NCBI GenBank assembly: GCA_903907955.1
Contig: CAIVPZ010000051.1
Coordinates: 1 to 41,679 of the forward strand
DNA length: 41,679 nucleotides
Reading direction: 5' to 3'
From: an uncultured Acetobacteraceae bacterium
Lineage (GTDB): Bacteria > Pseudomonadota > Alphaproteobacteria > Acetobacterales > Acetobacteraceae
Below, piece by piece: positions 17,648 through 26,989 of this stretch. The notes under the pieces were generated by a model, which saw nothing but the letters and a program-made list of their open reading frames with translations, made no database searches and was not told the origin of the DNA. A program made the position numbers and the translations under genes. Every line of letters begins with the position of its first letter. Position 1 is the stretch's first letter.

Positions 17648-18523
17648 TTAGCCCCGCAACGCCTTAAGCATCGTGCTGCCCAGCGCCGCCGGGCTGTCCG
17701 CCACATGGACGCCGGCCAGCCGCAGCGCCTCGAACTTTGCCGCCGCCGTGTCCCGCCCGCCGCTGATCACCGCGCCGGCATGGCCCATGCGCCGCCCCGG
17801 CGGGGCGGTGGCGCCGGCGATGAAGCCCACCGTGGGCTTCTTCACCTTGTTGGCGGCGAGGAACTCGGCGGCGTCGATTTCGCTCGCCCCGCCGATTTCG
17901 CCGATCATGATGATCGCCTCAGTTTCGGTGTCGGCCAGGAACAGCTCCAGCACCTCGATGAAGTCGGTGCCCTTCACCGGATCGCCGCCGATGCCGACGC
18001 AGGTGGACTGGCCCAGCCCGGCCGCGGTGGTCTGCGCCACCGCCTCGTAGGTCAGCGTGCCGGAGCGCGAGACGATGCCCACCTTGCCGCGGCGGTGGAT
18101 GTGGCCCGGCATGATGCCGATCTTGCAGGCGTCCGGCGTGATCACGCCCGGGCAGTTCGGGCCGATCAGCCGCGAATGCGAGCCGTCCAGGGCGCGCCGC
18201 ACCCGCACCATGTCGAGCACCGGAATGCCTTCGGTGATGCAGACGATCAGCCGCACGCCGGCGTCGATGGCTTCCAGGATGGCGTCCGCCGCGAACGGTG
18301 GCGGCACGTAGATGGCGGAGGCATCGGCGCCGGTTTTCGCCACCGCCTCGGCCACCGTGTCGAACACCGGCAGGTCGAGATGGGTGCTGCCACCCTTGCC
18401 CGGGGTGACGCCGCCGACGACCTTGGTGCCGTAGGCGATCGCCTGCTCGGAATGGAAGGTGCCCTGGGCGCCGGTGAAGCCCTGGGTGATGACGCGGGTA
18501 CGCGCGTCAACGAGAATGGCCAT
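17648..18523 (-). CDS. sucD: Succinate-CoA ligase, alpha subunit
   Basis: Alpha subunit of succinyl-CoA synthetase, which makes ATP or GTP from succinyl-CoA. A CoA-binding Rossmann domain ([20 protein letters not shown] near the N-terminus) precedes the ligase domain with the phosphorylated histidine in [13 protein letters not shown] at about residue 245. Length of 291 residues is normal. Its ATG shares one base with the sucC stop, so the two subunits are translationally coupled and made in equal amounts. Confidence 0.96.
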   Translation of the reverse strand: MAILVDARTRVITQGFTGAQGTFHSEQAIAYGTKVVGGVTPGKGGSTHLDLPVFDTVAEAVAKTGADASAIYVPPPFAADAILEAIDAGVRLIVCITEGIPVLDMVRVRRALDGSHSRLIGPNCPGVITPDACKIGIMPGHIHRRGKVGIVSRSGTLTYEAVAQTTAAGLGQSTCVGIGGDPVKGTDFIEVLELFLADTETEAIIMIGEIGGASEIDAAEFLAANKVKKPTVGFIAGATAPPGRRMGHAGAVISGGRDTAAAKFEALRLAGVHVADSPAALGSTMLKALRG

Positions 18524-19719
18524 CAGGCGGCCTCCTGCACGGCCTTGACCACCTTTTCGGCGGCGTCGGCAAGGTTGTCGGCCGAAATGATGGGCAGGCC
18601 GGAGCGGGCCATGATCTCCTTGCCAAGCGCCACGTTGGTGCCTTCCAGCCGCACCACCAGCGGCACGTTCAGGCTGACCTCGCGCGCCGCCGCCACCACG
18701 CCCTCGGCGATCACGTCGCAGCGCATGATCCCGCCGAAGATGTTGACCAGAATTCCCTCCACCTGCGGGTCGGAGAGGATGATCTTGAACGCCGCGGTGA
18801 CCCGTTCCTTGGTCGCGCCGCCGCCGACATCGAGGAAATTGGCCGGCGCGGCGCCGTACAGCTTGATGATGTCCATGGTGGCCATGGCCAGCCCGGCGCC
18901 GTTCACCATGCAGCCGATGGTGCCGTCGAGGGCGATGTAGCTCAGGCTGTGCTTGGCCGCCTCCAGTTCCTTCGGGTCCTCCTCGGACTCGTCGTGCAGT
19001 TTCTGCACCTCCGGCTGGCGGAACAGCGCGTTGTCGTCGAAGCTCACCTTGGCATCCAGCGCCACCACCTCGCCCCCGCCGGTGACCACCAGCGGGTTGA
19101 TCTCGACGATGGCGCAGTCCAGCGCGTTGAACGCCTGGTACATGCCGGTGACGAACCTGCTGAAGGCGCCGATCTGCCTGCCGTGCAGCCCCAGCCCGAA
19201 CGCCAGCTTGCGGGCATGGAAGCCGGAGATGCCGGAGGCCGGGTCGATCGATACGCGCAGGATCTTCTCGGGATGGTTGGCGGCGACCTCCTCGATCTCG
19301 ATGCCGCCCTCGGTCGAGGCGACGATGGTGACGCGCGAGGTGTCGCGATCCACCAGCAACGACAGATACAGCTCGCGGGCGATGTCGCAGCCGGCCTCGA
19401 CATAGACGCGGCGAACCTTGCGGCCGGCCGGTCCGGTCTGCTTGGTGACCAGCGTGCGGCCGATCATCGCCTCCGCCGCCGTCCGCACCTCAGCCGGCGA
19501 CCGCGCCAGCCGCACGCCGCCCTTGCCGGCCGGATCGTCGGCAAAATGGCCGGCGCCGCGTCCGCCGGCGTGAATCTGCGCCTTCACCACATAGACCGGG
19601 CCGGGCAGCCGGTGCGCCGCCGACTCGGCTTCCTCGGCGGTCCAGGCGATATGGCCTTCCAGCACCGCGACGCCGTAGTGGCGGAGCAGTTCCTTGGCCT
19701 GGTATTCGTGGATATTCAT
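18523..19719 (-). CDS. sucC: Succinate-CoA ligase (ADP-forming), beta subunit
   Basis: Beta subunit of succinyl-CoA synthetase, carrying the nucleotide-grasp and succinate sites. The N-terminal ATP-grasp domain starts [17 protein letters not shown] and contains [14 protein letters not shown]; the C-terminal half has EINPLVV, the glycine-rich [11 protein letters not shown] and [16 protein letters not shown] typical of the family. Length is 398 residues. It lies 4 bases downstream of mdh and directly before sucD, the usual alphaproteobacterial mdh-sucCD-sucAB order. Confidence 0.96.
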   Translation of the reverse strand: MNIHEYQAKELLRHYGVAVLEGHIAWTAEEAESAAHRLPGPVYVVKAQIHAGGRGAGHFADDPAGKGGVRLARSPAEVRTAAEAMIGRTLVTKQTGPAGRKVRRVYVEAGCDIARELYLSLLVDRDTSRVTIVASTEGGIEIEEVAANHPEKILRVSIDPASGISGFHARKLAFGLGLHGRQIGAFSRFVTGMYQAFNALDCAIVEINPLVVTGGGEVVALDAKVSFDDNALFRQPEVQKLHDESEEDPKELEAAKHSLSYIALDGTIGCMVNGAGLAMATMDIIKLYGAAPANFLDVGGGATKERVTAAFKIILSDPQVEGILVNIFGGIMRCDVIAEGVVAAAREVSLNVPLVVRLEGTNVALGKEIMARSGLPIISADNLADAAEKVVKAVQEAA

Positions 19720-19723
19720 CGGT

Positions 19724-20785
<1,062 letters not shown>

Positions 20786-20837
20786 TCAGGGCAGGGGGGG
20801 CAAGCCGCGGCCCGGCAGCGCACAGCAGCGTGCACGG

Positions 20838-22004
20838 TCAGGTCAGATGCGGCAGCGCCAGGTAGTCCTGGCTCTGCATCTCCTGCAGCCGGCTCGCCGT
20901 CCGCTCGAACATCTTGGTTCCCTCGCCGTGCTCATACAACTGGTCCGGCGATGTCTCGGCGGAGGCGACCAGCTTGACGCGGTGGTCATACAGCGTGTCG
21001 ATCAGCACGATGAAGCGGCGCGCCAGGTCGAAATTCTCCGACTTCAGCCGGGGTATTTCATCCAGCACGAGGCTGTGGAAATGGGTCGCCAGCGCCAGGT
21101 AGTCGCCGGCCCCCAGCGCCGCCGCGCACAGCCCCGGGAAGTCGAACCGCGCCACCCCGCCGGCGGCGACCGGCACCTCGAAGGTGCGGCCCATCACCAC
21201 CAGATGCGGCGCCTGCACCGGCGCATCGCCGGCGAGTTCGGCGAAGGCCGCGTCCAGCGCCCGCTTTGCCCTGGCATCGGCCGGCACATACCAGGTCGGC
21301 ATGCCGCGCAAGCGTTCGCGCCGGTAGTCGCGGCCCGGCTCCAGCACCAGCACGTCCAGGTTCTGCTTCAGCATGGCGATGAAGGGCAGGAAGGCGTCGC
21401 GGCCGGGCTGGCCTTTGAACAGGTCGTTGGGGGTGGTGTTGGAGGTCGCCACCACCACCACGGCACGGTCGAACAGCGCCTGGAACAGCCGGCCGAGGAT
21501 CATCGCGTCGGCGATGTCGTTGACCTGGAACTCGTCGAAGCACAGCAGCGCCGCCTCGGCGGCGATCGCATCGGCGAGCGGCGGGATCGGGTCTTCGCCC
21601 TTCGGGTTGGCCAGCTTCCAGGCGTGGATGCGCTTGTGGGTGTCCTGCATGAAGCGGTGGAAATGGATGCGCCGCTTGCGCTGCACCACGGCGGCGGCAA
21701 AGAACAGGTCCATCAGCATCGACTTGCCGCGGCCGACTTCGCCGACGAGATACAGCCCGCCGCGCCGGTCCTCGTTGGCCCAGTCGGCCTGCTTGCGGCG
21801 GGTGAAGCGGCTGAGCAACCCGGCATTCGCCGCCGGCCTGGGCTCCGGATTGTAGCCGCGCAGCTTTACCCAAAGCTCCTGCAGCCGCTCCGCCGCCAGT
21901 TCCTGCGACGAATCGGGGGCGAGGTCGCCGGCGTTGCGACGGGCGCGATAGGCCGGCAGCGGCCCATGCGCGAGCAAGGTCGGGTCAACAGGGGAAGAAT
22001 CCAT
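20838..22004 (-). CDS. zapE: Cell division protein ZapE (AFG1-like ATPase)
   Basis: An AAA-type P-loop ATPase that in E. coli associates with the Z-ring under stress; its mitochondrial homologue is AFG1/LACE1. The 388-residue product has Walker A GLYLVGEVGRGKSMLMDLFF at about residue 85, RIHFHRFMQDTHKRIH directly behind it, Walker B LLCFDEFQVNDIADAMIL and the TSNTTPNDLF sensor-1 block, all characteristic of the family. Location next to mdh is common in alphaproteobacteria. A partial G/C repeat lies in the 88-base gap between this gene and the HAD gene upstream. Confidence 0.93.
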   Translation of the reverse strand: MDSSPVDPTLLAHGPLPAYRARRNAGDLAPDSSQELAAERLQELWVKLRGYNPEPRPAANAGLLSRFTRRKQADWANEDRRGGLYLVGEVGRGKSMLMDLFFAAAVVQRKRRIHFHRFMQDTHKRIHAWKLANPKGEDPIPPLADAIAAEAALLCFDEFQVNDIADAMILGRLFQALFDRAVVVVATSNTTPNDLFKGQPGRDAFLPFIAMLKQNLDVLVLEPGRDYRRERLRGMPTWYVPADARAKRALDAAFAELAGDAPVQAPHLVVMGRTFEVPVAAGGVARFDFPGLCAAALGAGDYLALATHFHSLVLDEIPRLKSENFDLARRFIVLIDTLYDHRVKLVASAETSPDQLYEHGEGTKMFERTASRLQEMQSQDYLALPHLT

Positions 22005-22058
22005 GGCAGGGCGGGATAGCCGGAAACCGGGCGCGTATCAATGAACGGCGCTGCGACG

Positions 22059-22086
22059 GAAGGTAAGGCCAGGGCGCTGCCCCGGC
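22059..22086. repeat. Partial G/C hairpin repeat, copy 3
   Basis: GAAGGTAAGGCCAGGGCGCT followed by GCCCCGGC matches one half of the double-hairpin family (AAGGCCAGGGCGCTGCCC) and sits in the short gap between the HAD gene and zapE. The second hairpin is missing. Confidence 0.6.
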
Positions 22087-22092
22087 TGCTTT

Positions 22093-22944
22093 CTACCAAA
22101 CGAAAGCCGGCAGCCCCGCCACCGGCGCCACCCCTGCCTGCCGCGCCGCCTGCTCCGCCGCCGCCGGGTCGCCATCGAGTTCCGCCGCGTGGATGCCCCC
22201 CAGCACCCAGCACGAATCAATCCCCACGCCGGCCGCCCCGGCGATGTCGGTGCGCAGGGAATCGCCCACCGCCAGCACGCGCGACCGCGCAAGCCCCAGC
22301 ATTTCCAGCACCGGCCCATAGACCGCCGGGTCCGGCTTGCCCACCCAGCGGGCGGTGCCGCCGAGTGCCTCGTAGCGCTGCGTCAACAGCCCGGCGCAGA
22401 TCATCCGCAGCCCGCCGCGGATCACTTCCAGGTCCGGGTTGGCGCACAGCATCGGCAGCCCGGCGGCCAGGCACTGGTGCAGTTCGTCCTCATAATCCGC
22501 CAGATCGGTCGGGCTGCGCTCGTCGTCCGGCCCGGTGTTGAGGACGAAACCGGCCTGCCCGGGCCGGGGGACAAGCTCCAGCTCAAGCCCCTCGATCACG
22601 TTGCGGTCGCGCTCCGGCCCGAGATGGTAGACCCGGCTGCCGAGGGCGGCGAAGAACGGGTCGGTGCGGTCGCGCAGCATGCGGTGCGCCACCTCGCCGC
22701 TGGTGACGATGCCGGTATACAGCCCGTCGGTGATGCCCATGGCGCGCATGCCGAGCTGCGCCACATGCGCCCGCCGCGGCGCGTTGGACAGCAGCACGGA
22801 CGGTTTGCCGGCGGCAAGCAGCCGCTTCAGCACGTCCACCGCGCCGGGATAGGGCGACACCCCGTCATGGATCACCCCCCAGAGGTCGAGGATGAATCCA
22901 TCGTAGCGCGCTGCTAGCGGCGCGAACCCGGTCAGCATCTGCAT
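22093..22944 (-). CDS. HAD-superfamily class IIA hydrolase
   Basis: A cytosolic phosphatase of the NagD/pyridoxal-phosphatase-like branch of the HAD superfamily, probably the alphaproteobacterial group often labelled TIGR01459. The 283-residue product has motif I FILDLWGVIHDG near residue 18, the motif II region SVLLSNAPRRAH, and motif III/IV GKPDPAVYGPVLEML followed by VLAVGDSLRTDIAGAAGVG. The natural substrate cannot be told from sequence. It starts 4 bases after pyrD ends and is presumably co-transcribed with it. Confidence 0.85.
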   Translation of the reverse strand: MQMLTGFAPLAARYDGFILDLWGVIHDGVSPYPGAVDVLKRLLAAGKPSVLLSNAPRRAHVAQLGMRAMGITDGLYTGIVTSGEVAHRMLRDRTDPFFAALGSRVYHLGPERDRNVIEGLELELVPRPGQAGFVLNTGPDDERSPTDLADYEDELHQCLAAGLPMLCANPDLEVIRGGLRMICAGLLTQRYEALGGTARWVGKPDPAVYGPVLEMLGLARSRVLAVGDSLRTDIAGAAGVGIDSCWVLGGIHAAELDGDPAAAEQAARQAGVAPVAGLPAFVW

Positions 22945-22948
22945 CGCA

Positions 22949-24007
22949 TCACCTCAGATCGGCGCCGACCGCGTCGGCCACGCTGGCGAACCCCTGCTCA
23001 TCCAGCGCCGCCGCCAACTCCCGGCGCAGCTGCCCCACCAGGGCCGGTCCGGCGAAGACGAGGGCGGAATACAGCTGCACCAGCGACGCGCCGGCGCGAA
23101 TCTTGGCCAGCGCATCCCGCCCGCTCGCCACCCCGCCGGCCCCCACCAGCACCAGCCGCCCGGCCGCGAGGCGCGCGGCCCGCCGCAGCATGTCGGTTGA
23201 CAGCGCCAGCAGCGGCGCCCCGGACAGACCCCCGGCCTCGCCCGCCCAACGCGAGCGCAGCCCCGGCGGGCGCGCGATGGTGGTGTTCGAGACGATCATT
23301 CCCTCGGCGCCCCCTTCGACGCAGGCGGCCACCACCGCTGCCAGCCCGGCCTCGGACAGGTCCGGCGCCACTTTCACCAGCAGCGGCGGACGCAGCGGAA
23401 CCGCCGCGCGCACCGCCTGCAGAATGGCGCGCAGCCGCGCTTCGCCCTGCAGATCGCGCAGGCCAGGGGTGTTCGGCGAAGATATGTTGATCACCACGTA
23501 GTCGGCGAACGGTGCCACCGCCGCCACCAGGGCGGGGTAGTCGCGCTCCGGGTCGGCGCCGTCCTTGTTGATGCCGACATTCGCGCCCACCGGCACGCCC
23601 GGCCGGGCAGCCGCGCGGCCGGCGGCGAGATTGCGGAGGTAGGCGTCCAGCCCGGCATTGTTGAACCCCATGCGGTTGATCACCGCCCGGTCCTCGTCCA
23701 GCCGGAACAGCCGTGGCCGCGGATTGCCGGGCTGCGGGCGCGGCGTCACGGTGCCGGTCTCGACGAAGCCGAAGCCGAGCCGGCTCAGCGGCGCCAACGC
23801 CACGGCGTTCTTGTCGAATCCGGCGGCCAGCCCGATCGGATTGGCGAACCGCAGCCCCAGCGTCCGCACCGCCAGCCGAGGCTCGTCCGGCGAGCGGTCG
23901 CGCCCGGCCAGCCCCCAGCGCAGCGCCGCGATGGAAAGGCCGTGCGCGCGTTCGGGACCGGCCGCGCGGACCAGCGGCAGCAGGGCGGAGGCGAGGGCGG
24001 GGGTCAT
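22949..24007 (-). CDS. pyrD: Quinone-dependent dihydroorotate dehydrogenase (class 2)
   Basis: Oxidises dihydroorotate to orotate in pyrimidine synthesis, passing electrons to the membrane quinone pool. The 352-residue product shows the class 2 N-terminal helix region (LLPLVRAAGPERAHGLSIAAL), FANPIGLAAGFDKNA, GFGFVETGTVTPRPQPGNPR, NRMGFNNAG, the catalytic-serine block INISSPNTPGLRDLQ and the FMN-phosphate region GAGGVASGRDALAKIRAGAS. The ATG at 24007 is chosen at the family start; open frame upstream overlaps a plus-strand gene and has no matching domain. It heads the long minus-strand array. Confidence 0.95.
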   Translation of the reverse strand: MTPALASALLPLVRAAGPERAHGLSIAALRWGLAGRDRSPDEPRLAVRTLGLRFANPIGLAAGFDKNAVALAPLSRLGFGFVETGTVTPRPQPGNPRPRLFRLDEDRAVINRMGFNNAGLDAYLRNLAAGRAAARPGVPVGANVGINKDGADPERDYPALVAAVAPFADYVVINISSPNTPGLRDLQGEARLRAILQAVRAAVPLRPPLLVKVAPDLSEAGLAAVVAACVEGGAEGMIVSNTTIARPPGLRSRWAGEAGGLSGAPLLALSTDMLRRAARLAAGRLVLVGAGGVASGRDALAKIRAGASLVQLYSALVFAGPALVGQLRRELAAALDEQGFASVADAVGADLR

Positions 24008-24052
24008 GCCGGCACCCTGCGGCAAAGCCGCCGGGAAGGAAAGCTTGCGCCG

Positions 24053-24307
24053 GTGCACCGCCCACCCGACATTGCCGTCATGTGGAACCAGCCGTATCTG
24101 GAAACCTGCTGCCGCTCGGCGCTGCATCGCCTGTTGCTCGCCGGCGCGCCCGGCCGTCCGCCCGGCCTCAAGGACGGTCCCTGCCTGGAGCGGTTGGCGG
24201 CGATGGGGCTTGCCCGTGTCCGTCTGGACGGTCGCTATGAACTGACCGAAGCCGGCCTCGACCGCCACGCCGCCGAGGTGCTGCATGGTGAGTCCGCCGC
24301 TGCCTGA
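24053..24307 (+). CDS. Small winged-helix-like protein of unknown function
   Basis: The 84-residue product ends with LERLAAMGLARVRLDGRYEL and then TEAGLDRHAAEVL, a pattern typical of the recognition helix, wing and last helix of small winged-helix DNA-binding domains. GTG at 24053 has GGAAGGAAAG about 10 bases upstream; ATG at 24080 would give 75 residues starting MWNQPYLE and lacks a site. It is divergent from pyrD, with only 45 bases between the starts, so the two share a promoter region. Function unknown. Confidence 0.55.
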   Translation: MHRPPDIAVMWNQPYLETCCRSALHRLLLAGAPGRPPGLKDGPCLERLAAMGLARVRLDGRYELTEAGLDRHAAEVLHGESAAA

Positions 24308-24376
24308 CGGCCGCCGCAGGACGTTGCCGCGGACAGCCGCTTGCCCGCGCCCCCGCCGTCGCCGCAGGATGTGGCC

Positions 24377-24607
24377 ATGAGCGAAACCCTCCTCGACGTG
24401 AAGGGCATGACCTGCCCGCTGCCCGTGCTGCGCGCCAACCGCTCGCTGCGCGGTCTCCCTGCCGGCGCGCACCTGCGCGTGCTGGCCACCGACCGGGCGT
24501 CGGTGGCCGACTTTCAGGCATTCTGCCGTGAGACCGGTCACGCGCTGCTGGCGTGCAGCGAGGAGGCAGGGGTATTCAGCTTCGTCATCCGCAGGAAGGC
24601 GGACTGA
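24377..24607 (+). CDS. tusA: TusA/SirA-family sulfur carrier protein
   Basis: A 76-residue single-domain protein with the family's CPxP motif in VKGMTCPLPVLRANRSLRGL; the cysteine would carry a persulfide for sulfur relay, for example in tRNA thiolation or molybdenum-cofactor pathways. The rest (VLATDRASVADFQAFCRETG) matches the alpha/beta fold of the family. The next gene, a deacetylase-family hydrolase, starts 17 bases downstream, suggesting one transcript. It could be a TusA paralogue with a different partner. Confidence 0.88.
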   Translation: MSETLLDVKGMTCPLPVLRANRSLRGLPAGAHLRVLATDRASVADFQAFCRETGHALLACSEEAGVFSFVIRRKAD

Positions 24608-24623
24608 TGCCGAGGAGACGTCC

Positions 24624-25556
24624 GTGTCGGTTGCCCTGATCACCCACCCCGCGTGCCTTGAGCACGACACCGGCCCCTGGCACCCGGAATCCGCCGACCG
24701 CCTGCGCGCCGTGCTGCGGGCGCTGGAGGCCAAGGAGTTCGAGCCGCTGCTGCGCGAACTCGCGCCGGCCGCCACCGAGGAGCAGCTCACCCGCGTCCAC
24801 CCGGCGGACTACGTGCATGCCATCCTGGGCATCCGTCCCGATCCCGGTGATTCCGTGCCGCTGGACAACGACACGGTGATGAGCGCCGGCAGCGCCGAGG
24901 CGGCCCTGCGCTCGGCGGGCGGCGCCGTGCACGCCGTCGATGCGGTGATGGAGGGCTGGGCGCGCCATGCCTTCGTCGCCACCCGCCCGCCCGGCCACCA
25001 CGCCGAGCGTTCCAAGCCGCTGGGCTTCTGCCTGTTTTCCAACGCCGCCATCGCCGCCCGGCACGGCCAGGTCCGCTGGGACCGCAAACGCGTCGCGGTG
25101 GTCGATTTCGACGTCCACCACGGCAACGGCACGCAGGACATCTTCGCCGCCGATCCCGGCCTGTTCTATGCCTCCAGCCATCAGTTCCCCTGTTTCCCGG
25201 GCACCGGCACGATCGACGAGCGCGGCTGCGCCAACAACATCCTGAACGTGCCGCTGGCACCGGGGGCCACCGGCGCCGATTTCCGCGATGCCTGGGACCA
25301 CATCATCCTGCCCGCGCTGGATGCCTTCGCGCCCGACCTGCTGATCGTCTCGGCCGGCTTTGACGCCCACAAGGCCGACCCGCTCGCCCAGCTTCGCCTG
25401 GAGACCGCGGATTTCCGCTGGGTTACCGAGCGTTTGGTGGAGGTGGCGCGGCGGCATTGCGGCGGCCACCTGGTGTCGCTGCTGGAGGGCGGCTACGACC
25501 TGCACGCGCTGGCCGCCTGCAGCGCCGCCCATGTGCGGGCGCTGCTGCACGGATGA
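24624..25556 (+). CDS. Histone-deacetylase-family (acetoin utilisation-like) hydrolase
   Basis: A zinc-dependent amidohydrolase of the class II HDAC type; bacterial members act on acetylated lysines, polyamines or other acetyl-amides. Catalytic motifs are present: RPPGHHAE (tandem His), DFDVHHGNGTQDIF (zinc ligands Asp and His) and SAGFDAHKADPLA (second zinc Asp), with EGGYDL near the C-terminus supplying the active-site Tyr. Length is 310 residues. GTG at 24624 is chosen because GAGGAG lies 5 bases upstream. It follows tusA closely. The substrate is unknown. Confidence 0.88.
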   Translation: MSVALITHPACLEHDTGPWHPESADRLRAVLRALEAKEFEPLLRELAPAATEEQLTRVHPADYVHAILGIRPDPGDSVPLDNDTVMSAGSAEAALRSAGGAVHAVDAVMEGWARHAFVATRPPGHHAERSKPLGFCLFSNAAIAARHGQVRWDRKRVAVVDFDVHHGNGTQDIFAADPGLFYASSHQFPCFPGTGTIDERGCANNILNVPLAPGATGADFRDAWDHIILPALDAFAPDLLIVSAGFDAHKADPLAQLRLETADFRWVTERLVEVARRHCGGHLVSLLEGGYDLHALAACSAAHVRALLHG

Positions 25557-25648
25557 GACATGGCGTTACCTGAGGGGTTGGCGTCAACCGCGGCCCGGGC
25601 TACGAACGCGGCAATTCGATGACGCTTGCGACCACCAGGAGCATGAGC

Positions 25649-25942
25649 ATGCCCGCCGCGCGGCAGAAGCCAACGGCACCGGCCGACCCTGCGCCGGCCG
25701 ATCCCATGCCGGCCGACCCGGCGGTGGCGGCGCTGTCGTTCGAGGACGCCCTGGCCGAGCTTGAGAAGATCGTGCGGGGTCTGGAAGGCGGCCAGCAGAA
25801 GCTGGAGGACGCCATCGGCGCCTACGAACGCGGCGCCCGCCTGCGCGCCCATTGTGAGGCCAAGCTGGCCGAGGCCGAGGCGCGCGTGCAGGCCATTGTC
25901 GCCGCCGCCGACGGCTCCGTCGCGCTGCGGCCGGCTGACTGA
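25649..25942 (+). CDS. xseB: Exodeoxyribonuclease VII small subunit
   Basis: The 97-residue product contains the XseB signature FEDALAELEKIVRGLEGGQQ followed by LEDAIGAYERGARLRAHCEA, two helices that bind XseA. The first 30 residues are a Pro/Ala-rich extension. ATG at 25649 has AGGAG 7 bases upstream; ATGs at 25643 and 25619 are alternatives. The xseB-ispA-dxs order is the usual proteobacterial arrangement; xseA is not in the window. Confidence 0.92.
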   Translation: MPAARQKPTAPADPAPADPMPADPAVAALSFEDALAELEKIVRGLEGGQQKLEDAIGAYERGARLRAHCEAKLAEAEARVQAIVAAADGSVALRPAD

Positions 25943-25958
25943 CCAGGACGGACCAACC

Positions 25959-26867
25959 ATGCACGCAACGCCACTCTCCGCCGCCCCCCTTGCCGCCGCG
26001 CTGACCCGCATCGCCGCCGAGGTGGAGGCCGCGCTGGAAGACCTGCTGCCGCCGGTTGAAGGCGCCGAGGCCCGCCTGATCGAGGCCATGCGCTATTCCG
26101 CGCTCGGCGGCGGCAAGCGGCTGCGCGCCTTCCTGGCGATGGAAAGCGCCGCGTTGTTCGGCGTTGACCGCCGCTGTGCCGCCCGCGTGGGGGCGGCCAT
26201 CGAGATGGTGCACGCCTATTCGCTGGTGCATGACGACCTGCCCGCCATGGACGATGACGACCTGCGCCGCGGCAAGCCGTCCTGCCATCGCGCCTTCGAC
26301 GAGGCCACCGCCATCCTGGCCGGCGATGCGCTGCAGACCCGCGCCTTCGAGGTGCTGGCCGAGCCCGACACGCATTCCAACCCGGAGGCGCGCTGCGAAC
26401 TGGTGCTGGCGCTGGGGCTCGCCTCCGGCGCCCGCGGCATGGTCGGCGGCCAGATGATCGACATGGTCAGCGAGGGCCAGGCGCTGAATGCCGAGCAGAT
26501 CACCCGGCTGCAGGCGCTCAAGACCGGCCGGCTGATCCAGGTCAGCGCCGAGGCCGGCGCCATTCTGGGCCGCGCCCCGTCCGCCCAGCGCCATCTGCTG
26601 GCCGGCTATGGGCGCGATCTCGGCGCCGCCTTCCAGATCGCCGACGATCTGCTGGACGCGACCGGAACAACGGAGGAGACTGGCAAGACCGCCGGCAAGG
26701 ACGAAGCCGCCGGGAAGGCCACCCTGGTGTCCGTTCTGGGGGTGGAGCGGGCACGTGCCCAGGCCGAGGCGCTGGCAATCCAGGCTGCGGCGCACCTGGA
26801 GAGTTTCGGCGCGAAGGCCGACCTGCTGCGTCAGTTGGCGGCATACGTGGTTTCCCGGCGCAACTGA
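25959..26867 (+). CDS. ispA: Farnesyl diphosphate synthase (polyprenyl synthetase)
   Basis: Condenses dimethylallyl and isopentenyl diphosphates to geranyl and farnesyl diphosphate. The 302-residue product has the first Asp-rich motif in VHDDLPAMDDDDLRRG, the second in FQIADDLLDATG, GGKRLRAFL near residue 47 and KTGRLIQVS. It lies 16 bases after xseB and before dxs; dxs makes the first intermediate of the pathway that feeds this enzyme. Confidence 0.95.
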   Translation: MHATPLSAAPLAAALTRIAAEVEAALEDLLPPVEGAEARLIEAMRYSALGGGKRLRAFLAMESAALFGVDRRCAARVGAAIEMVHAYSLVHDDLPAMDDDDLRRGKPSCHRAFDEATAILAGDALQTRAFEVLAEPDTHSNPEARCELVLALGLASGARGMVGGQMIDMVSEGQALNAEQITRLQALKTGRLIQVSAEAGAILGRAPSAQRHLLAGYGRDLGAAFQIADDLLDATGTTEETGKTAGKDEAAGKATLVSVLGVERARAQAEALAIQAAAHLESFGAKADLLRQLAAYVVSRRN

Positions 26868-26874
26868 GCCGGAC

Positions 26875-26979
26875 CTGAGAGTTTGAAAAAGAATGCCCGC
26901 AAGCCGCTGAATGATGGCGGAAAACTCAATGATATCAGCGGGCGTCCTTTTTCAAGTTCGATTGCTTTTCAGGCTCTGA
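26875..26979 (+). ncRNA. 105-bp structured repeat, copy A (5' of dxs)
   Basis: Starts TGAGAGTTTGAAAAAG and ends TTTTCAGGCTCTGA. A long hairpin is visible: TTGAAAAAG (26883-26891) with CTTTTTCAA (26947-26955), continued inside by GCCCGC (26895-26900) with GCGGGC, and a small inner stem CCGC...GCGG. A diverged second copy lies at 35964-36067 with the same stems. The last bases supply part of the dxs ribosome-binding region (GAGGA). It could be an RNA leader element, a transcription attenuator or a MITE-like mobile repeat; the sequence alone does not decide. Confidence 0.55.
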
Positions 26980-26989
26980 GGACCGAGAT

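Noticed and set aside
24008-24790. Long 5' extension of the pyrD frame
   Set aside because: It runs antisense through the winged-helix-like gene and tusA, and the class 2 DHODH start matches ATG 24007.
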